Numbered from the stretch's first letter, positions 44,796 to 53,850 are shown. The stretch: DNA of 64,000 nucleotides from Kitasatospora gansuensis (GCF_014203705.1 NZ_JACHJR010000001.1:6634001-6698000), one strand, 5' to 3'. The notes: generated from the sequence alone by a model not told the origin. A program made the numbers and translations.

Positions 44796-47780
44796 GTGAC
44801 TGACACGCTCCTTGAGATTCACACCGCTGCCCTGGCGGGCATGACCGCCAGCCCCGGCGCGTTCGGGAAGTGGGCCGGACTGGTCGCGGAGGAGGATTTC
44901 CCCGACGCCGACCTCAGCGAGGCGACGTTCTGCGCGCGGCTGACAGAGGAAGGGGAGTCCGGTGGAGCGCTGACCGCTCTGTGGGCCCGCTCGCTTACTG
45001 CCTGGGACTTCGCTGACAGCCCACGCTGGTCGCCGGATACCGAACCCCGCACCGCTGAGCGCCGCAGCGCGGCCTATGACCGGCTGCGCTTCGGTGACGA
45101 CATACGGAAGGTGCTCGACTCCGCGGTGCCCGTGGTACGGATGGCTGGCACAACGGTCATCGCTCGCGAGCACACGCCCTGGTACACCCCGGAGCGGGCA
45201 GCGGCACGGTCCTTCTACTGGCGGGCGTACGAAGGCAAGCTGCGGCAGAAGGGCTGGTCCGAGGCCGCGATCGCCAGCCTGGACGAGGCGAGCAGAACTG
45301 TCGTGGAGCGGCTCACGGACCCGGAGCAGGAGGCCCCCCGGCAGGCGAAGGGGCTGGTGGTCGGCTACGTGCAGTCAGGCAAGACCGCCAACTTCACCGG
45401 TGTGACGGCGAAGGCCGTCGACGCGGGCTACCGTCTGGTCATCATCCTCGGCGGCACCCTCAACCTGCTCCGAGCGCAGACCCAGCGGCGCCTGGACATG
45501 GAGCTGATCGGCCAGGAGAACATCCTGCGTGGTGCCGATCCCGACGACGTCGACAGCTTGGTCGGCATCGACTACATCGGCGACGACGCTGACTGGCCCG
45601 CTTTCGTTCAGCACGGCGGACGCCCGTCGGTGCTGCGTGCATTCGACATCGAACGGCTCACTACGCGGGAGAACGACTACCAGAGTCTTGCCCAGGGCAT
45701 CCGCGCCTTGGAGTTCGAGAAGCGGGAGCAGGGGCTCCCGTTGTACGACCGGGCCAACCTGCACCGTGCGGCCGCCCGCGTGATGGTGGTGAAGAAGAAC
45801 AAGAGCGTGCTGACGAAGCTGGTCAAGGACCTCAGGCAGATCAAGGGCATCCTCGGTGAGCTGCCAGCCCTGATCATTGACGATGAGTCAGACCAGGCCT
45901 CCGTCAACACCTCTGACCCCAAGAAGTGGGACAAGGGCGCCACCGAGCGCACCGCCATCAACGGGCTGATCTCCGAACTCCTGGGGCTGCTGCCGCGGGC
46001 GCAGTACATCGGCTACTCGGCCACGCCGTTCGCGAACGTCTTCGTTGACCCGGGCGACGCCGAGGACATCTTCCCCAGCGACTTCCTGATCTCGCTGCCC
46101 CGCCCGCACGGATACATGGGGGCTCAGGACTTTCACGATCTCGATTCCCCGTTGGACTACTCCGAGCGGACGGCCGCCAACTCCCAGGAGAAGGCTCACG
46201 TCCGGGGGATCGGCGAGGAACAGGGTGACCGCCTCCAGGAGGCGATGGACGCCTTCCTGCTCACCGGAGCCCTGAAGCTCTTCCGCGCCGATCACGGTGT
46301 GCCGGAACAGGCGTTCAGACACCACACCATGCTGATCCACGAGTCTGTGCGGACCGATGACCATGCCGAACTCGCAGACCTGGTCAAGAGCATGTGGCAC
46401 CAGGCCGGCTACGCCTCAACCGAGGGTCATACCCGGCTGGCCGCCCTCTGGGAAGGCGATTTCGCCGCGGTGTCCGCAGCCCGCGCACTGGACCTGCCGA
46501 ATCCCGCCGCCTACCGCGAGCTCCAGCCGTACGTCAGCCGGGCGCGTCAGCTGATCACCAAGGGCGGCAACCCGGTCGTGGTCGTGAACGGGAACAGCGA
46601 CCGGTACTTCGACCAGCTGGACCTGGACTTCGACCGGACTCCGAACGTCTGGAAGATCCTGATCGGGGGGACCAAGCTGTCCCGGGGGTTCACGGTCGAG
46701 GGCCTCACGGTCACCTACTATCGGCGGACCACGCGGCAGGCTGACACGCTGATGCAGATGGGACGCTGGTTCGGCTTCCGTCCTGGATACCAGGACCTGG
46801 TCCGGCTCTATATCGGCCGGGAGGAGGCGCTCACCAAGACCAGGACCGCTGACCTGTACGAGGCCTTCGAGGCGGTCTGTCGTGACGAGGAGCAGTTCCG
46901 CCAGCAGCTGGCCCAGTACGCCGAACTGGTGGACGGCCAGCCCCAGGTCACGCCGGCCCAGATTCCGCCGCTGGTCGCCCAGCACCTCTCCTGGGTCCGG
47001 CCGTCGGCGCGCAACAAGATGTTCAACGCCCAGTTGGTCGAGGTCCGTTCACCCGGCAAGCCGGTTGAGCCGGCCGCCTATCCGCAGGACCCGGAGGAGC
47101 TGCGGCGGAACACCGAGCGCTGGCAGCCGCTGCTCAGCAGGTTCACTGAGCAGACGGAGAGCTTCACCTCCTCACCCACTGACGGCAGTTCAGGCCGCAC
47201 CTTCTCCGCCTTGACGGCACGGGTGAGCCACGCTGACCTGATCGCTGTGCTCAGCCAGCTGGAGTGGGAGCGTACGGGAATCTTCCTGCCGCACCTGCGC
47301 TACCTGGCACAGTTGGACGGGAGGCTGGCCAAGGTGGATGACTGGCTGCTCATCGCTCCTCAGCTCGCTCAGGCCAGCCGGACTGAGGCCTCGGTTCTTG
47401 GCTCAGTTCCGCTCTCACTGGTCCGCCGAAGCCGACAGGCTGACAAGCCGTCCTTCGGACGTATCGCTGGCCTGGACCACCGGCTGGCGGCACAGAATCT
47501 CATTGATGCCGCAGCAGTCCCGGGCGCTGTCCCTCCCCGGGGCGTGGGACCGGGTACCGGCGTGGTGCTGCTCTACCCGGTGGTTGAAGCAACCGCCGAC
47601 ACAGAGGTGCCTTCCGTTGTCTCGCAGGGCAAGGCTGATCCGTCCAAGTTGGTGATGGCCTTCACTCTCATCCCGCCGCAGTCCGCGATCGGCACCTCGC
47701 GTCGGCTGGTCCACTTCGAGGCCAGGAACTCGCGCAATGAGGACGCGATCATTGCGGCGACCGCTGACCAAGACCGCTGA
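44796..47780 (+). CDS. Z1-domain superfamily II helicase-like ATPase
   Basis: A 994-residue P-loop ATPase with helicase-like motifs: GYVQSGKT (190-197), IIDDESD (360-366), GYSATPFANV (near 406-415), then the Z1 signature region SRGFTVEGLTVTYYRRT and QMGRWFGFRPGYQDLVRLY. Z1 proteins accompany GHKL ATPases and restriction enzymes and probably move along or remodel DNA. The GTG start has GAGG nine bases upstream. It lies 29 bases after the GHKL gene and 31 bases before the endonuclease gene, so the three form one operon. Confidence 0.9.
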   Translation: MTDTLLEIHTAALAGMTASPGAFGKWAGLVAEEDFPDADLSEATFCARLTEEGESGGALTALWARSLTAWDFADSPRWSPDTEPRTAERRSAAYDRLRFGDDIRKVLDSAVPVVRMAGTTVIAREHTPWYTPERAAARSFYWRAYEGKLRQKGWSEAAIASLDEASRTVVERLTDPEQEAPRQAKGLVVGYVQSGKTANFTGVTAKAVDAGYRLVIILGGTLNLLRAQTQRRLDMELIGQENILRGADPDDVDSLVGIDYIGDDADWPAFVQHGGRPSVLRAFDIERLTTRENDYQSLAQGIRALEFEKREQGLPLYDRANLHRAAARVMVVKKNKSVLTKLVKDLRQIKGILGELPALIIDDESDQASVNTSDPKKWDKGATERTAINGLISELLGLLPRAQYIGYSATPFANVFVDPGDAEDIFPSDFLISLPRPHGYMGAQDFHDLDSPLDYSERTAANSQEKAHVRGIGEEQGDRLQEAMDAFLLTGALKLFRADHGVPEQAFRHHTMLIHESVRTDDHAELADLVKSMWHQAGYASTEGHTRLAALWEGDFAAVSAARALDLPNPAAYRELQPYVSRARQLITKGGNPVVVVNGNSDRYFDQLDLDFDRTPNVWKILIGGTKLSRGFTVEGLTVTYYRRTTRQADTLMQMGRWFGFRPGYQDLVRLYIGREEALTKTRTADLYEAFEAVCRDEEQFRQQLAQYAELVDGQPQVTPAQIPPLVAQHLSWVRPSARNKMFNAQLVEVRSPGKPVEPAAYPQDPEELRRNTERWQPLLSRFTEQTESFTSSPTDGSSGRTFSALTARVSHADLIAVLSQLEWERTGIFLPHLRYLAQLDGRLAKVDDWLLIAPQLAQASRTEASVLGSVPLSLVRRSRQADKPSFGRIAGLDHRLAAQNLIDAAAVPGAVPPRGVGPGTGVVLLYPVVEATADTEVPSVVSQGKADPSKLVMAFTLIPPQSAIGTSRRLVHFEARNSRNEDAIIAATADQDR

Positions 47781-47811
47781 CCGGACCCTGTTGCCTGACC
47801 TGGAGATTCAT

Positions 47812-48759
47812 GTGACCGTCCCGTACGCCAGCGATGATGAGCTGGAGCGAGTCAAGGCAGAGCTGTACCTTCTGGATCCGACGGGCGAGCGGTTCGCGGC
47901 GGTCCTGCGCAACACGATTGACCAGCTGCTCAATGGTGAGGTCACTGGCCGCTACGCCTGGGCGGAGCTCTTCAAGACGGAGAAGACCCACGCTGGAACC
48001 ATGGTCGAGATCAACCTCCAACGAGAGTTCCGCTTCGCTGACGGCCAGTTGATGGACTATCAGATCGCAGGCATCGACGTGGACTGCAAGTACTCTCAGA
48101 AGTTCGGGGCATGGATGATCCCGCCGGAGGCGGTTGGCCATATCTGCCTGGTGGTCTCCGCAGACGATGACCGGAGTCGTTGGAGTGCTGGGCTGGTCCG
48201 GATACGCGAAGAGATCCTCAACTCCGGATCCAACCGTGATCTCAAGCTCACGATCAAAGCAGAGCACCGGGACCAGATTGTCTGGTTGTGGCGAGACGCC
48301 GAGCTCCCGGAGAACGTCCTGCTCCACCTGGACAGCGACGTCCGGGCCCGGATCCTCATCCCGGGCACAGGCAAGGGCCAGGCCCGGCTGAACCAGCTCT
48401 TCCGACTGGTGCACGACAGGCGCATCGGCCGGGGAGTGGTGCGCACCGCCGCCCAGCAGGTCGACTACATGGCCAGGGTCAGGGAAGGCAGCAAGAGCCG
48501 GGCACGTCCCAAGCTGCGGACCGAGGGCATCATCATCCTCGGCGGCTATCAGGCCCATCAGGAGATCGCTGCCGCACTTGGCGGGAGTGTGCCCAAGCAG
48601 GGCGAGTTCGTCGCCCACCGAGTGGTTGAGGCCCGGCCAGAGCATCTGGGCCGTCCCCGGGCCCAGATCGCTGGCAAAGACTGGGTCATCGCTGACGCCG
48701 GCGATCCGCCTGAGGAGGCGCCCAAGCTTCCGGACCCGCAGCGGAAGGCCGCATCATAA
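47812..48759 (+). CDS. NaeI-type restriction endonuclease
   Basis: A 315-residue enzyme closely similar, from memory, to type IIE endonuclease NaeI (317 residues), which cuts GCCGGC and needs a second site as effector. The catalytic residues of NaeI align at a constant offset of four: Glu66, Asp82, Asp91 and Lys93, the last two in VDCKYS. Leu39 matches NaeI Leu43, whose change to Lys gives topoisomerase activity, so this should be a nuclease. The C-terminal half (about 170-315) corresponds to the Topo/CAP-like effector domain. The GTG start has GGAG six bases upstream. The recognition site is inferred. Confidence 0.92.
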   Translation: MTVPYASDDELERVKAELYLLDPTGERFAAVLRNTIDQLLNGEVTGRYAWAELFKTEKTHAGTMVEINLQREFRFADGQLMDYQIAGIDVDCKYSQKFGAWMIPPEAVGHICLVVSADDDRSRWSAGLVRIREEILNSGSNRDLKLTIKAEHRDQIVWLWRDAELPENVLLHLDSDVRARILIPGTGKGQARLNQLFRLVHDRRIGRGVVRTAAQQVDYMARVREGSKSRARPKLRTEGIIILGGYQAHQEIAAALGGSVPKQGEFVAHRVVEARPEHLGRPRAQIAGKDWVIADAGDPPEEAPKLPDPQRKAAS

Positions 48760-48763
48760 GGGG

Positions 48764-49237
48764 GTGAGCAACCCTGCCGAGAGTGACGAGCCGGCCTGGA
48801 CCCCACCGGAGGGCTCGTGGGCCAGCTCAGCCGCGCGCCGCCGCAACATGCAGGCGATCCGGAGCCGTGACACGGGGCCCGAGCTGCAAATCCGGAAACT
48901 GCTGCACCGGCAGGGCTTGCGCTACCGCGTAGCGACCCGGCCGGTACCCAGCCTGCGGCGGACCGCTGACATCGTCTTCGGTCCTGTCCGGTTGGCTGTC
49001 TTCGTTGACGGTTGCTACTGGCACGGCTGCCCCGAGCATTACGTCGCGCCGAAGACGAACTCGGGCTACTGGTCCGACAAGGTGCTGCGCAACATGGCAC
49101 GGGACCGGGACACCGATGGGCAGCTGCGCGCGGCCGGCTGGACCGTGCTCCGGTTCTGGGAGCACGAGCCAGCCGAACAGTGCGCTGTGGAGATCGCCGT
49201 CCTGGTGAGCCGCCTCCGGGCCGAAAGCGGTAAGTGA
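48764..49237 (+). CDS. vsr: Very short patch repair endonuclease
   Basis: Mismatch endonuclease that nicks T:G pairs arising from deamination of 5-methylcytosine. It has 157 residues from the GTG at 48764. Key family pieces: RNMQAIRSRDTGPE, the catalytic Asp69 in RTADIVF, and VDGCYWHGCPEHY with His87 and the zinc ligands. It starts 4 bases after the endonuclease stop, and the ribosome binding site is weak, suggesting coupled translation; an ATG at 48848 is too short for the family. Its presence implies a C5 cytosine methylase, which is encoded convergently next door. Confidence 0.93.
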   Translation: MSNPAESDEPAWTPPEGSWASSAARRRNMQAIRSRDTGPELQIRKLLHRQGLRYRVATRPVPSLRRTADIVFGPVRLAVFVDGCYWHGCPEHYVAPKTNSGYWSDKVLRNMARDRDTDGQLRAAGWTVLRFWEHEPAEQCAVEIAVLVSRLRAESGK

Positions 49238-49246
49238 GGACGGGGG

Positions 49247-50308
49247 CTACTTGGCGGCTTCCGCAGCTTCGTAGGCCTCGAACGCTGCGTAGATCTCTTC
49301 GCCGACGGCCCGGGCGACCGGCGGCGGGAACGCGTTACCGACCTGACGGTAGGCGGCGGTCTTCCGGCCGCTGAACTTCCAGTCCTCGGGGAAGCCCTGA
49401 ATGATGGCGGCCTGGGTCACGGTGAGCTTGGGCCCGTTCGCGGCGAACAAGTCCCTTTCCGGATCCTTCATCTCTTCCGGGTTGTTCGCGACGCCCAGAC
49501 CGCAGACGCCGAGATCCGCCCAGGCACGCTTGGCACGAGTGGGTCCGAGGTCCGCGCCGCCGTGCTTCTTCGATCCGCCGACCAGGGTCGGGGCCACTCC
49601 GCGGAGAGCCTTCCCGTACCACTCCTTGAACGCCGCCTCACCGCGAGGATCGCCCGACTGTTCGAAGCGGGCCCGCATGCTCTCCTCGAGTGCCTGGCCG
49701 ACCGTCAGCTCTCCAGCGCCGCCCGGCACCGCGGACTTCTCGGCGAAGTGCTTGGCGAACTGAGGCTTCATCATGACGAGGATGGCGCGGGGCCGGAGCT
49801 GCGGCACCTGGAACTGCTTTGCCTCCAGGACCTTCCAGTAGCAGTACGCGTACCCGAGGTCCTCAAGCTGCGCGACGATCTCCTTGCGGTAATCGGCAAA
49901 CTTCGGGTCCACCAGACCGCGCACATTCTCGATCATGACGGCTTTGGGCTGGAGGACGCTGACGAGCCTCAGCATCTCCGGGAAGAGGTCACGCTCGTCG
50001 TCCCGGCCGAGCTGCTTTCCGGCTGCGGAGAACGGAGGGCACGGAACACCTCCGGCCAGCAGATCGAGCTCTCCCGGTGCAAGCCCGAGCGAGAGCGGCT
50101 CGAATTTGCGCAGGTCGGCCGGGATGACCTTGCAGTCGGACCACTCCGGGTTGCTGCCGGTGTTGTTCTCCAGGGTCGTGCAGGCATCCTTGTCGATCTC
50201 GATGAGGGCACGGTGCCTGAAGCCAGCCTTGTGCAGACCCAGGGCTTGCCCTCCGGCTCCTGCGCAGATCTCCACGGAGGTGTACTTCAGTGCATTCTCG
50301 TGGGCCAT
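49247..50308 (-). CDS. C5 cytosine DNA methyltransferase, partner of the NaeI-type enzyme
   Basis: A 353-residue 5-methylcytosine methyltransferase that would protect the host at the endonuclease site. Motifs in order: the SAM loop ICAGAGGQALG (14-24), catalytic Cys90 in GGVPCPPFS, MIENVRG, QVPQLRPRAILV, and the C-terminal GNAFPPPVARA. The target-recognition region lies between about 200 and 300. The ATG is preceded by GAGGAGGGGAC. It converges with vsr, with 9 bases between stops. The leader (50309-50394) can form a branched hairpin structure that may adjust expression. Confidence 0.93.
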   Translation of the reverse strand: MAHENALKYTSVEICAGAGGQALGLHKAGFRHRALIEIDKDACTTLENNTGSNPEWSDCKVIPADLRKFEPLSLGLAPGELDLLAGGVPCPPFSAAGKQLGRDDERDLFPEMLRLVSVLQPKAVMIENVRGLVDPKFADYRKEIVAQLEDLGYAYCYWKVLEAKQFQVPQLRPRAILVMMKPQFAKHFAEKSAVPGGAGELTVGQALEESMRARFEQSGDPRGEAAFKEWYGKALRGVAPTLVGGSKKHGGADLGPTRAKRAWADLGVCGLGVANNPEEMKDPERDLFAANGPKLTVTQAAIIQGFPEDWKFSGRKTAAYRQVGNAFPPPVARAVGEEIYAAFEAYEAAEAAK

Positions 50309-50330
50309 GTCCCCTCCTCAAATCGAACCG

Positions 50331-50394
50331 GTGAGGCTCTGGTCCTGCTTCACCAAAGCAGAGACTGGCAGATCCCAGTGACAGTGAGCCTCAC
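50331..50394 (-). promoter_or_regulatory. Possible three-way-junction leader of the methyltransferase gene
   Basis: A 9-bp outer stem, GTGAGGCTC (50331-50339) with GAGCCTCAC (50386-50394), encloses two hairpins: CTGCTT (50345-50350) with AAGCAG (50356-50361), and ACTGG (50364-50368) with CCAGT (50375-50379). All pairs are perfect Watson-Crick. The structure ends 22 bases upstream of the ATG, next to the ribosome binding site. It could be an RNA switch or a DNA site for autoregulation. Confidence 0.45.
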
Positions 50395-50463
50395 TCCGTG
50401 CACAGCAATGGCGAAGTAGGCCCGAAATCCACTCCTCCTGATGACGCCATAGCGCGGAAACCA

Positions 50464-50494
50464 GAAAGACCCCACATATGAGGTGGGGCCTTTC
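50464..50494. terminator. Hairpin terminator between methylase and hydrolase genes
   Basis: GAAAGACCCCAC (50464-50475) pairs with GTGGGGCCTTTC (50483-50494), 11 of 12 positions, around a 7-nt loop. The A-rich 5' arm and T-rich 3' arm make it terminator-like in both directions. It may stop read-through toward the methyltransferase gene. Confidence 0.65.
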
Positions 50495-50661
50495 GCTGTC
50501 ATCCGAGAGGTGACGCGTACCACTGCTCTGCAAGCGTTGTCCCTGGTCAGTGACCCGGAGTTCACTCTGTCCAGTCAGCTTAGCCGGCTGGCTCCGCAGT
50601 GCCTGACGTGGACCGCTGCGTGCCAGTCGCTCAAGGCGGAGCGATGGCGCGGTCGACAGGC

Positions 50662-50705
50662 ACAGCGGGCGTGCGGTCGGTGATGGCTGACCGCACGCCC
50701 GCTGT
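50662..50705. terminator. Strong 17-bp hairpin after the secreted hydrolase gene
   Basis: A perfect 17-bp inverted repeat, arms 50662-50678 and 50689-50705, with a 10-nt loop. It lies 36 bases beyond the stop of the minus-strand hydrolase gene and is its probable terminator. Together with the hairpin at 50464-50494 it fills the gene-free stretch 50309-50740, which otherwise holds only the methylase leader. Confidence 0.8.
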
Positions 50706-50740
50706 TGGATATCGCTACCGGTGGACTACCGGACGATGCG

Positions 50741-52351
50741 TCAGGCGGGCATCGGGAACGCGTCGGCGTCGGGCTTGAGGAGCTGGCCCGGCTTGGGGGC
50801 GATCTGGTCGACCAGGTAGGAGGTGACCAGGGCGCTGAGGGCCTTGCTCCGGCCGATCGCGCAGTGCTCGACGACGTCGACGCTGACCAGGACGGCGTTG
50901 TTGAGTTCGCGCTGCATGTTCTGGGCGAACTTGTACTGGGTGGCCGGGTCGTAGAGGTTGCCGATCACCATGATCGGGTTGGCGGTCCGCTTGTTCCAGG
51001 GCCCGGTGAAGCGCTCCATCTGGCGGGCCGGGGCGGGCCAGGTCGAGCAGGCGGGGCCGTCGAAGGCCTGGTAGCGGCCGAAGGTCGGCGCGCCCAGCTC
51101 CCAGGCCCGCGCGATCAGCGGGAACAGCTTCGGGTTCGACGGGTACGGCTTGTCCTGGCAGTTCACGCCGTAGTACGAGTCGTCGCTGGTGTACGGGGTC
51201 TCCGGGAGGGCCTCACGGAGGGCGTTGGGTGCGAGCACGGCCAGCGCGCTCGCCTCGTTCGGCTCGACGGCCTGGGCGGACTTGGCGGCGAGCGCGGGCT
51301 GGGCGTTGATCGCCTGGTCGAGGGCCTGCAGCGAGCGGGCCAGCGGGGCCTGCCGGCTCTGCGCGTACAGGGCGTTGGCGACCTGGCTGGTGAAGGTGCT
51401 CAGGGTGACCGTGGAACCGTCCGGCAGGGTGACCGGGTCGGTGCGCAGGTGGTCGCGGATCGCGTCGAACTTGGCCCGGGTGTCACCCTCGGCGAAGGCG
51501 CAGCGGGGAGCGCCCGCGGCGTGGCAGCGCGACAGGAAGGCGTCCAGGGCGAGCTCGAAGCCGTTGGCGCGCTCGCGGTCGTACTCCAGGCCGTTGGCCA
51601 GGCGCAGCTGGGGGTCGACGTTGCCGTCGATGATCAGCGCGCGCACCTTGCTCGGGTACATGTTGGCGTAGGTGGCGCCGATCAGGGTGCCGTAGGAGAA
51701 CCCGGCGTAGGTGAGCTTGGCGTCACCGACGGCCTGGCGCATCCGGTCGAGGTCGCGCACCACGTTCATGGTGGACATGTGCTTGATCAGCTCGCCCGCG
51801 TTGCGGCCGCAGGCGTCCGTGTAGTCCTTGGTGGCGGCCAGGGTGCCGCTGATCTCGGTCGGGGTGACCGGTACGCCGGTCATCCGGTCGAAGACCGCGT
51901 TCGCCTCTTCGTTGCTGGTGAAGCACTTGAGCGGGTTGCTCCGGGCGACACCGCGCGGGTCGAAGCCGACCAGGTCGAAGCTCTGCATCACCCGGGGCTC
52001 GAACCGGGTCGTGGTTGCCCACAGGTACCCGCTGCCGCCGGGGCCACCGGGGTTGAGGAACAGCGAGCCGATCCGCTTGGACGGGTCACCGGCCCGGCGC
52101 CGCATCATCGCGATGCCGACCTTCTCGCCGTCCGGCTTCGCGTAGTCCAGCGGGACGGGGTAGACGGCACAGTCGTAGATCAGCGGGTCCGGCTTCGTCG
52201 GGTCCGGGTTGCACGGAGTCCAGGTGACCGGGGCGACCTTGTCGGCAGAACTCTCCGCGGGCGCTGCGGACGCCGTGGCGGTGGTGCCGGCGAGCATCAC
52301 GAGCGCGCTGGTGAACGCCACCGCGATGGTCGATATGCGTATGCGTACCAA
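50741..52351 (-). CDS. Secreted alpha/beta hydrolase, tripeptidyl-aminopeptidase type
   Basis: Exported peptidase-like hydrolase, 536 residues, of the Streptomyces SlpD/tripeptidyl aminopeptidase group. The signal peptide (1-30) ends near ASA-AP. The oxyanion region is LFLNPGGPGGSG, the nucleophile Ser219 lies in GFSYGT, the acid in GNLYDPATQ and the base His in VVEHCAIGRS; the C-terminal TAP-like domain is present. The TTG start is preceded by GAGGAGG at 7-base spacing. Cysteines in pairs suggest disulfides outside the cell. It probably trims peptides from the N-terminus during extracellular protein use. Confidence 0.9.
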   Translation of the reverse strand: MVRIRISTIAVAFTSALVMLAGTTATASAAPAESSADKVAPVTWTPCNPDPTKPDPLIYDCAVYPVPLDYAKPDGEKVGIAMMRRRAGDPSKRIGSLFLNPGGPGGSGYLWATTTRFEPRVMQSFDLVGFDPRGVARSNPLKCFTSNEEANAVFDRMTGVPVTPTEISGTLAATKDYTDACGRNAGELIKHMSTMNVVRDLDRMRQAVGDAKLTYAGFSYGTLIGATYANMYPSKVRALIIDGNVDPQLRLANGLEYDRERANGFELALDAFLSRCHAAGAPRCAFAEGDTRAKFDAIRDHLRTDPVTLPDGSTVTLSTFTSQVANALYAQSRQAPLARSLQALDQAINAQPALAAKSAQAVEPNEASALAVLAPNALREALPETPYTSDDSYYGVNCQDKPYPSNPKLFPLIARAWELGAPTFGRYQAFDGPACSTWPAPARQMERFTGPWNKRTANPIMVIGNLYDPATQYKFAQNMQRELNNAVLVSVDVVEHCAIGRSKALSALVTSYLVDQIAPKPGQLLKPDADAFPMPA

Positions 52352-52553
52352 GGGATCCTCCTCTGTAGCTGCAAAACTCGCCCAGACTGACAGGTTGGGA
52401 TCAATGGGGGAAGACCCGGACGTGCTATGGATTTCGGGTAACGGGTGCGCCCGGAGGGGCCATTGACGGTTCGTCGGCAGATCGTCCGCAGCTCGTCGGC
52501 GGGTCGGCCCGTGGTGGCGGGTCCGGAGCGGGGAGTTCTCCTACCCTCGCTGC

Positions 52554-52868
52554 ATGACCGAGAACGAGATCAAGCTCAAGGCCATCGCCGCGCTCACCGC
52601 CCTGCGCGGCGGAGTCGGGACGGACTACGCCTCGGACCTGCTCGGCGAGGTGATCCCGGACTACTTCACGGTGCCCGCCGACGCGGACGCCAACGAGATC
52701 GGCCGCGCCGTGCTGGGGCAGTTGTCGAAGCCGCTGAGCGCCCTGATCACCGGATTCGTACTGGCCTTCGAGGCGGTGGCGGACGGCTACGAGGAGACCG
52801 ACCCCCAGGTCTCGACGGAGCAGATTCTCCAGGTGCTCGCCCTGGAGATCGCCGCCGACTCGGACTGA
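52554..52868 (+). CDS. Small hypothetical protein, possibly leaderless
   Basis: A 104-residue acidic helical protein starting MTENEIKLKAIAALTAL. No family is recognised and no signal or membrane segment is visible. A -10-like TACCCT (52542-52547) lies six bases before the ATG, and no ribosome binding site lies in the usual window, so the mRNA may be leaderless. It stands alone between the hydrolase and the SDR gene. Confidence 0.65.
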   Translation: MTENEIKLKAIAALTALRGGVGTDYASDLLGEVIPDYFTVPADADANEIGRAVLGQLSKPLSALITGFVLAFEAVADGYEETDPQVSTEQILQVLALEIAADSD

Positions 52869-52976
52869 GCGGCGGCTCCCACGAGCGGGGCCGCCGTGGT
52901 GCGAGCGGCGGGGCCGACAGGGGCGCGGCATATGATCATCCGGCCCGCGCAGCCCGGCACCGGAGAGGGAACACCC

Positions 52977-53819
52977 ATGGCCGACCAGCGAGTTGTCATT
53001 GTCACCGGCGGCGGCAGCGGAATCGGCGAGGCCACCGCCCGCCTGCTGCGCGCCTCCGGACACCAGGTGATCGTCTCCGGCCGCCGGCCCGAACCGCTGC
53101 ACCGGCTCGCCGAGCAGACCGGCGCCGTGGCGCACCCCTCGGACACCACCGACCCCGACGCGGTCCAGGCCCTGGTGGACGCGGCGGTGTCCCGGTTCGG
53201 ACGGCTGGACGGCCTGGTGGTCAACGCCGGGATCGGACGGCCCGGCGCCGTCGGTGACCTCTCGGTGGAGGACTGGGAGGCCGTGATGCGGACCAACCTC
53301 ACCGGTCCGTTCCTGCTGCTGAGGGCCGCACTGCCGCACCTGCTGGAGAGCCCCGCCGGGTCGGTCGTCGCGGTCGCCTCGGTCTCCGCCCTGCGCAACG
53401 GCCTCGGCAACGCCGCGTACGCGACCTCGAAGGCCGCACTGCTCCAGCTCTGCCGCTCGCTCGCCGTCGACTACGGCCGCCGGGGGCTGCGCGCCAACGT
53501 GGTCTGCCCGAGCTGGGTCCGGACCGAGATGGCTGACCGCCCGATGACCCGGCTGGCCGACCGGGCCGGCCTGGACGGCGTCGAAGCGGCCTACCAGGAA
53601 GCCACCCGCCTCAGCCCGGCCGGCCGGGCCGGCGAACCGCACGAGGTGGCCGAGGCCATCAGCTGGCTGCTCTCACCCGCCGCCAGCCTGGTCAACGGCG
53701 CCGTGCTGACGGTCGACGGCGGCATGACCGCCCTCGACCCGGGCACGGTCGCCTTCGACTTCCGGGTCGAACCGCGCCACGACGGCGGTCCGGCTGCGCC
53801 CGGCGGCCGAAGCTCCTGA
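52977..53819 (+). CDS. Short-chain dehydrogenase/reductase
   Basis: Classical SDR of 280 residues using NAD(P)H. TGGGSGIG nucleotide motif at about 10-17, NAG in VVNAGIG, the Ser in ASVSALR and the YATSK catalytic Tyr-Lys pair. The C-terminus ends with the family's AVLTVDGGMTALDPG plus an extra 20-residue Gly/Pro tail. GGAGAGGG lies before the ATG at 52977; a longer start at 52896 is less likely. Substrate is unknown, and neighbouring genes give no metabolic hint. Confidence 0.9.
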   Translation: MADQRVVIVTGGGSGIGEATARLLRASGHQVIVSGRRPEPLHRLAEQTGAVAHPSDTTDPDAVQALVDAAVSRFGRLDGLVVNAGIGRPGAVGDLSVEDWEAVMRTNLTGPFLLLRAALPHLLESPAGSVVAVASVSALRNGLGNAAYATSKAALLQLCRSLAVDYGRRGLRANVVCPSWVRTEMADRPMTRLADRAGLDGVEAAYQEATRLSPAGRAGEPHEVAEAISWLLSPAASLVNGAVLTVDGGMTALDPGTVAFDFRVEPRHDGGPAAPGGRSS

Positions 53820-53821
53820 CG

Positions 53822-53850
53822 CCGGGCGGCTGCGCCGGCGCACTGCCCGG
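53822..53850. terminator. Possible terminator after the SDR gene
   Basis: CCGGGC (53822-53827) pairs with GCCCGG (53845-53850), enclosing a smaller palindrome TGCGCCGGCGCA. There is no T-tract. It lies 3 bases after the SDR stop. A TAGAAT hexamer at 53878-53883 beyond it could be the -10 element for the lipase operon. Confidence 0.4.

Noticed and set aside
50309..50394. tRNA-like element, because of the branched fold and a GGTTCGA stretch next to it
   Set aside because: The acceptor and anticodon arms of a tRNA cannot be drawn, and the GGTTCGA lies outside the stems without a paired T-arm.
50483..50683. Plus-strand 66-codon open frame
   Set aside because: It starts within one hairpin terminator and ends inside the other, with no ribosome binding site and no protein-like pattern.
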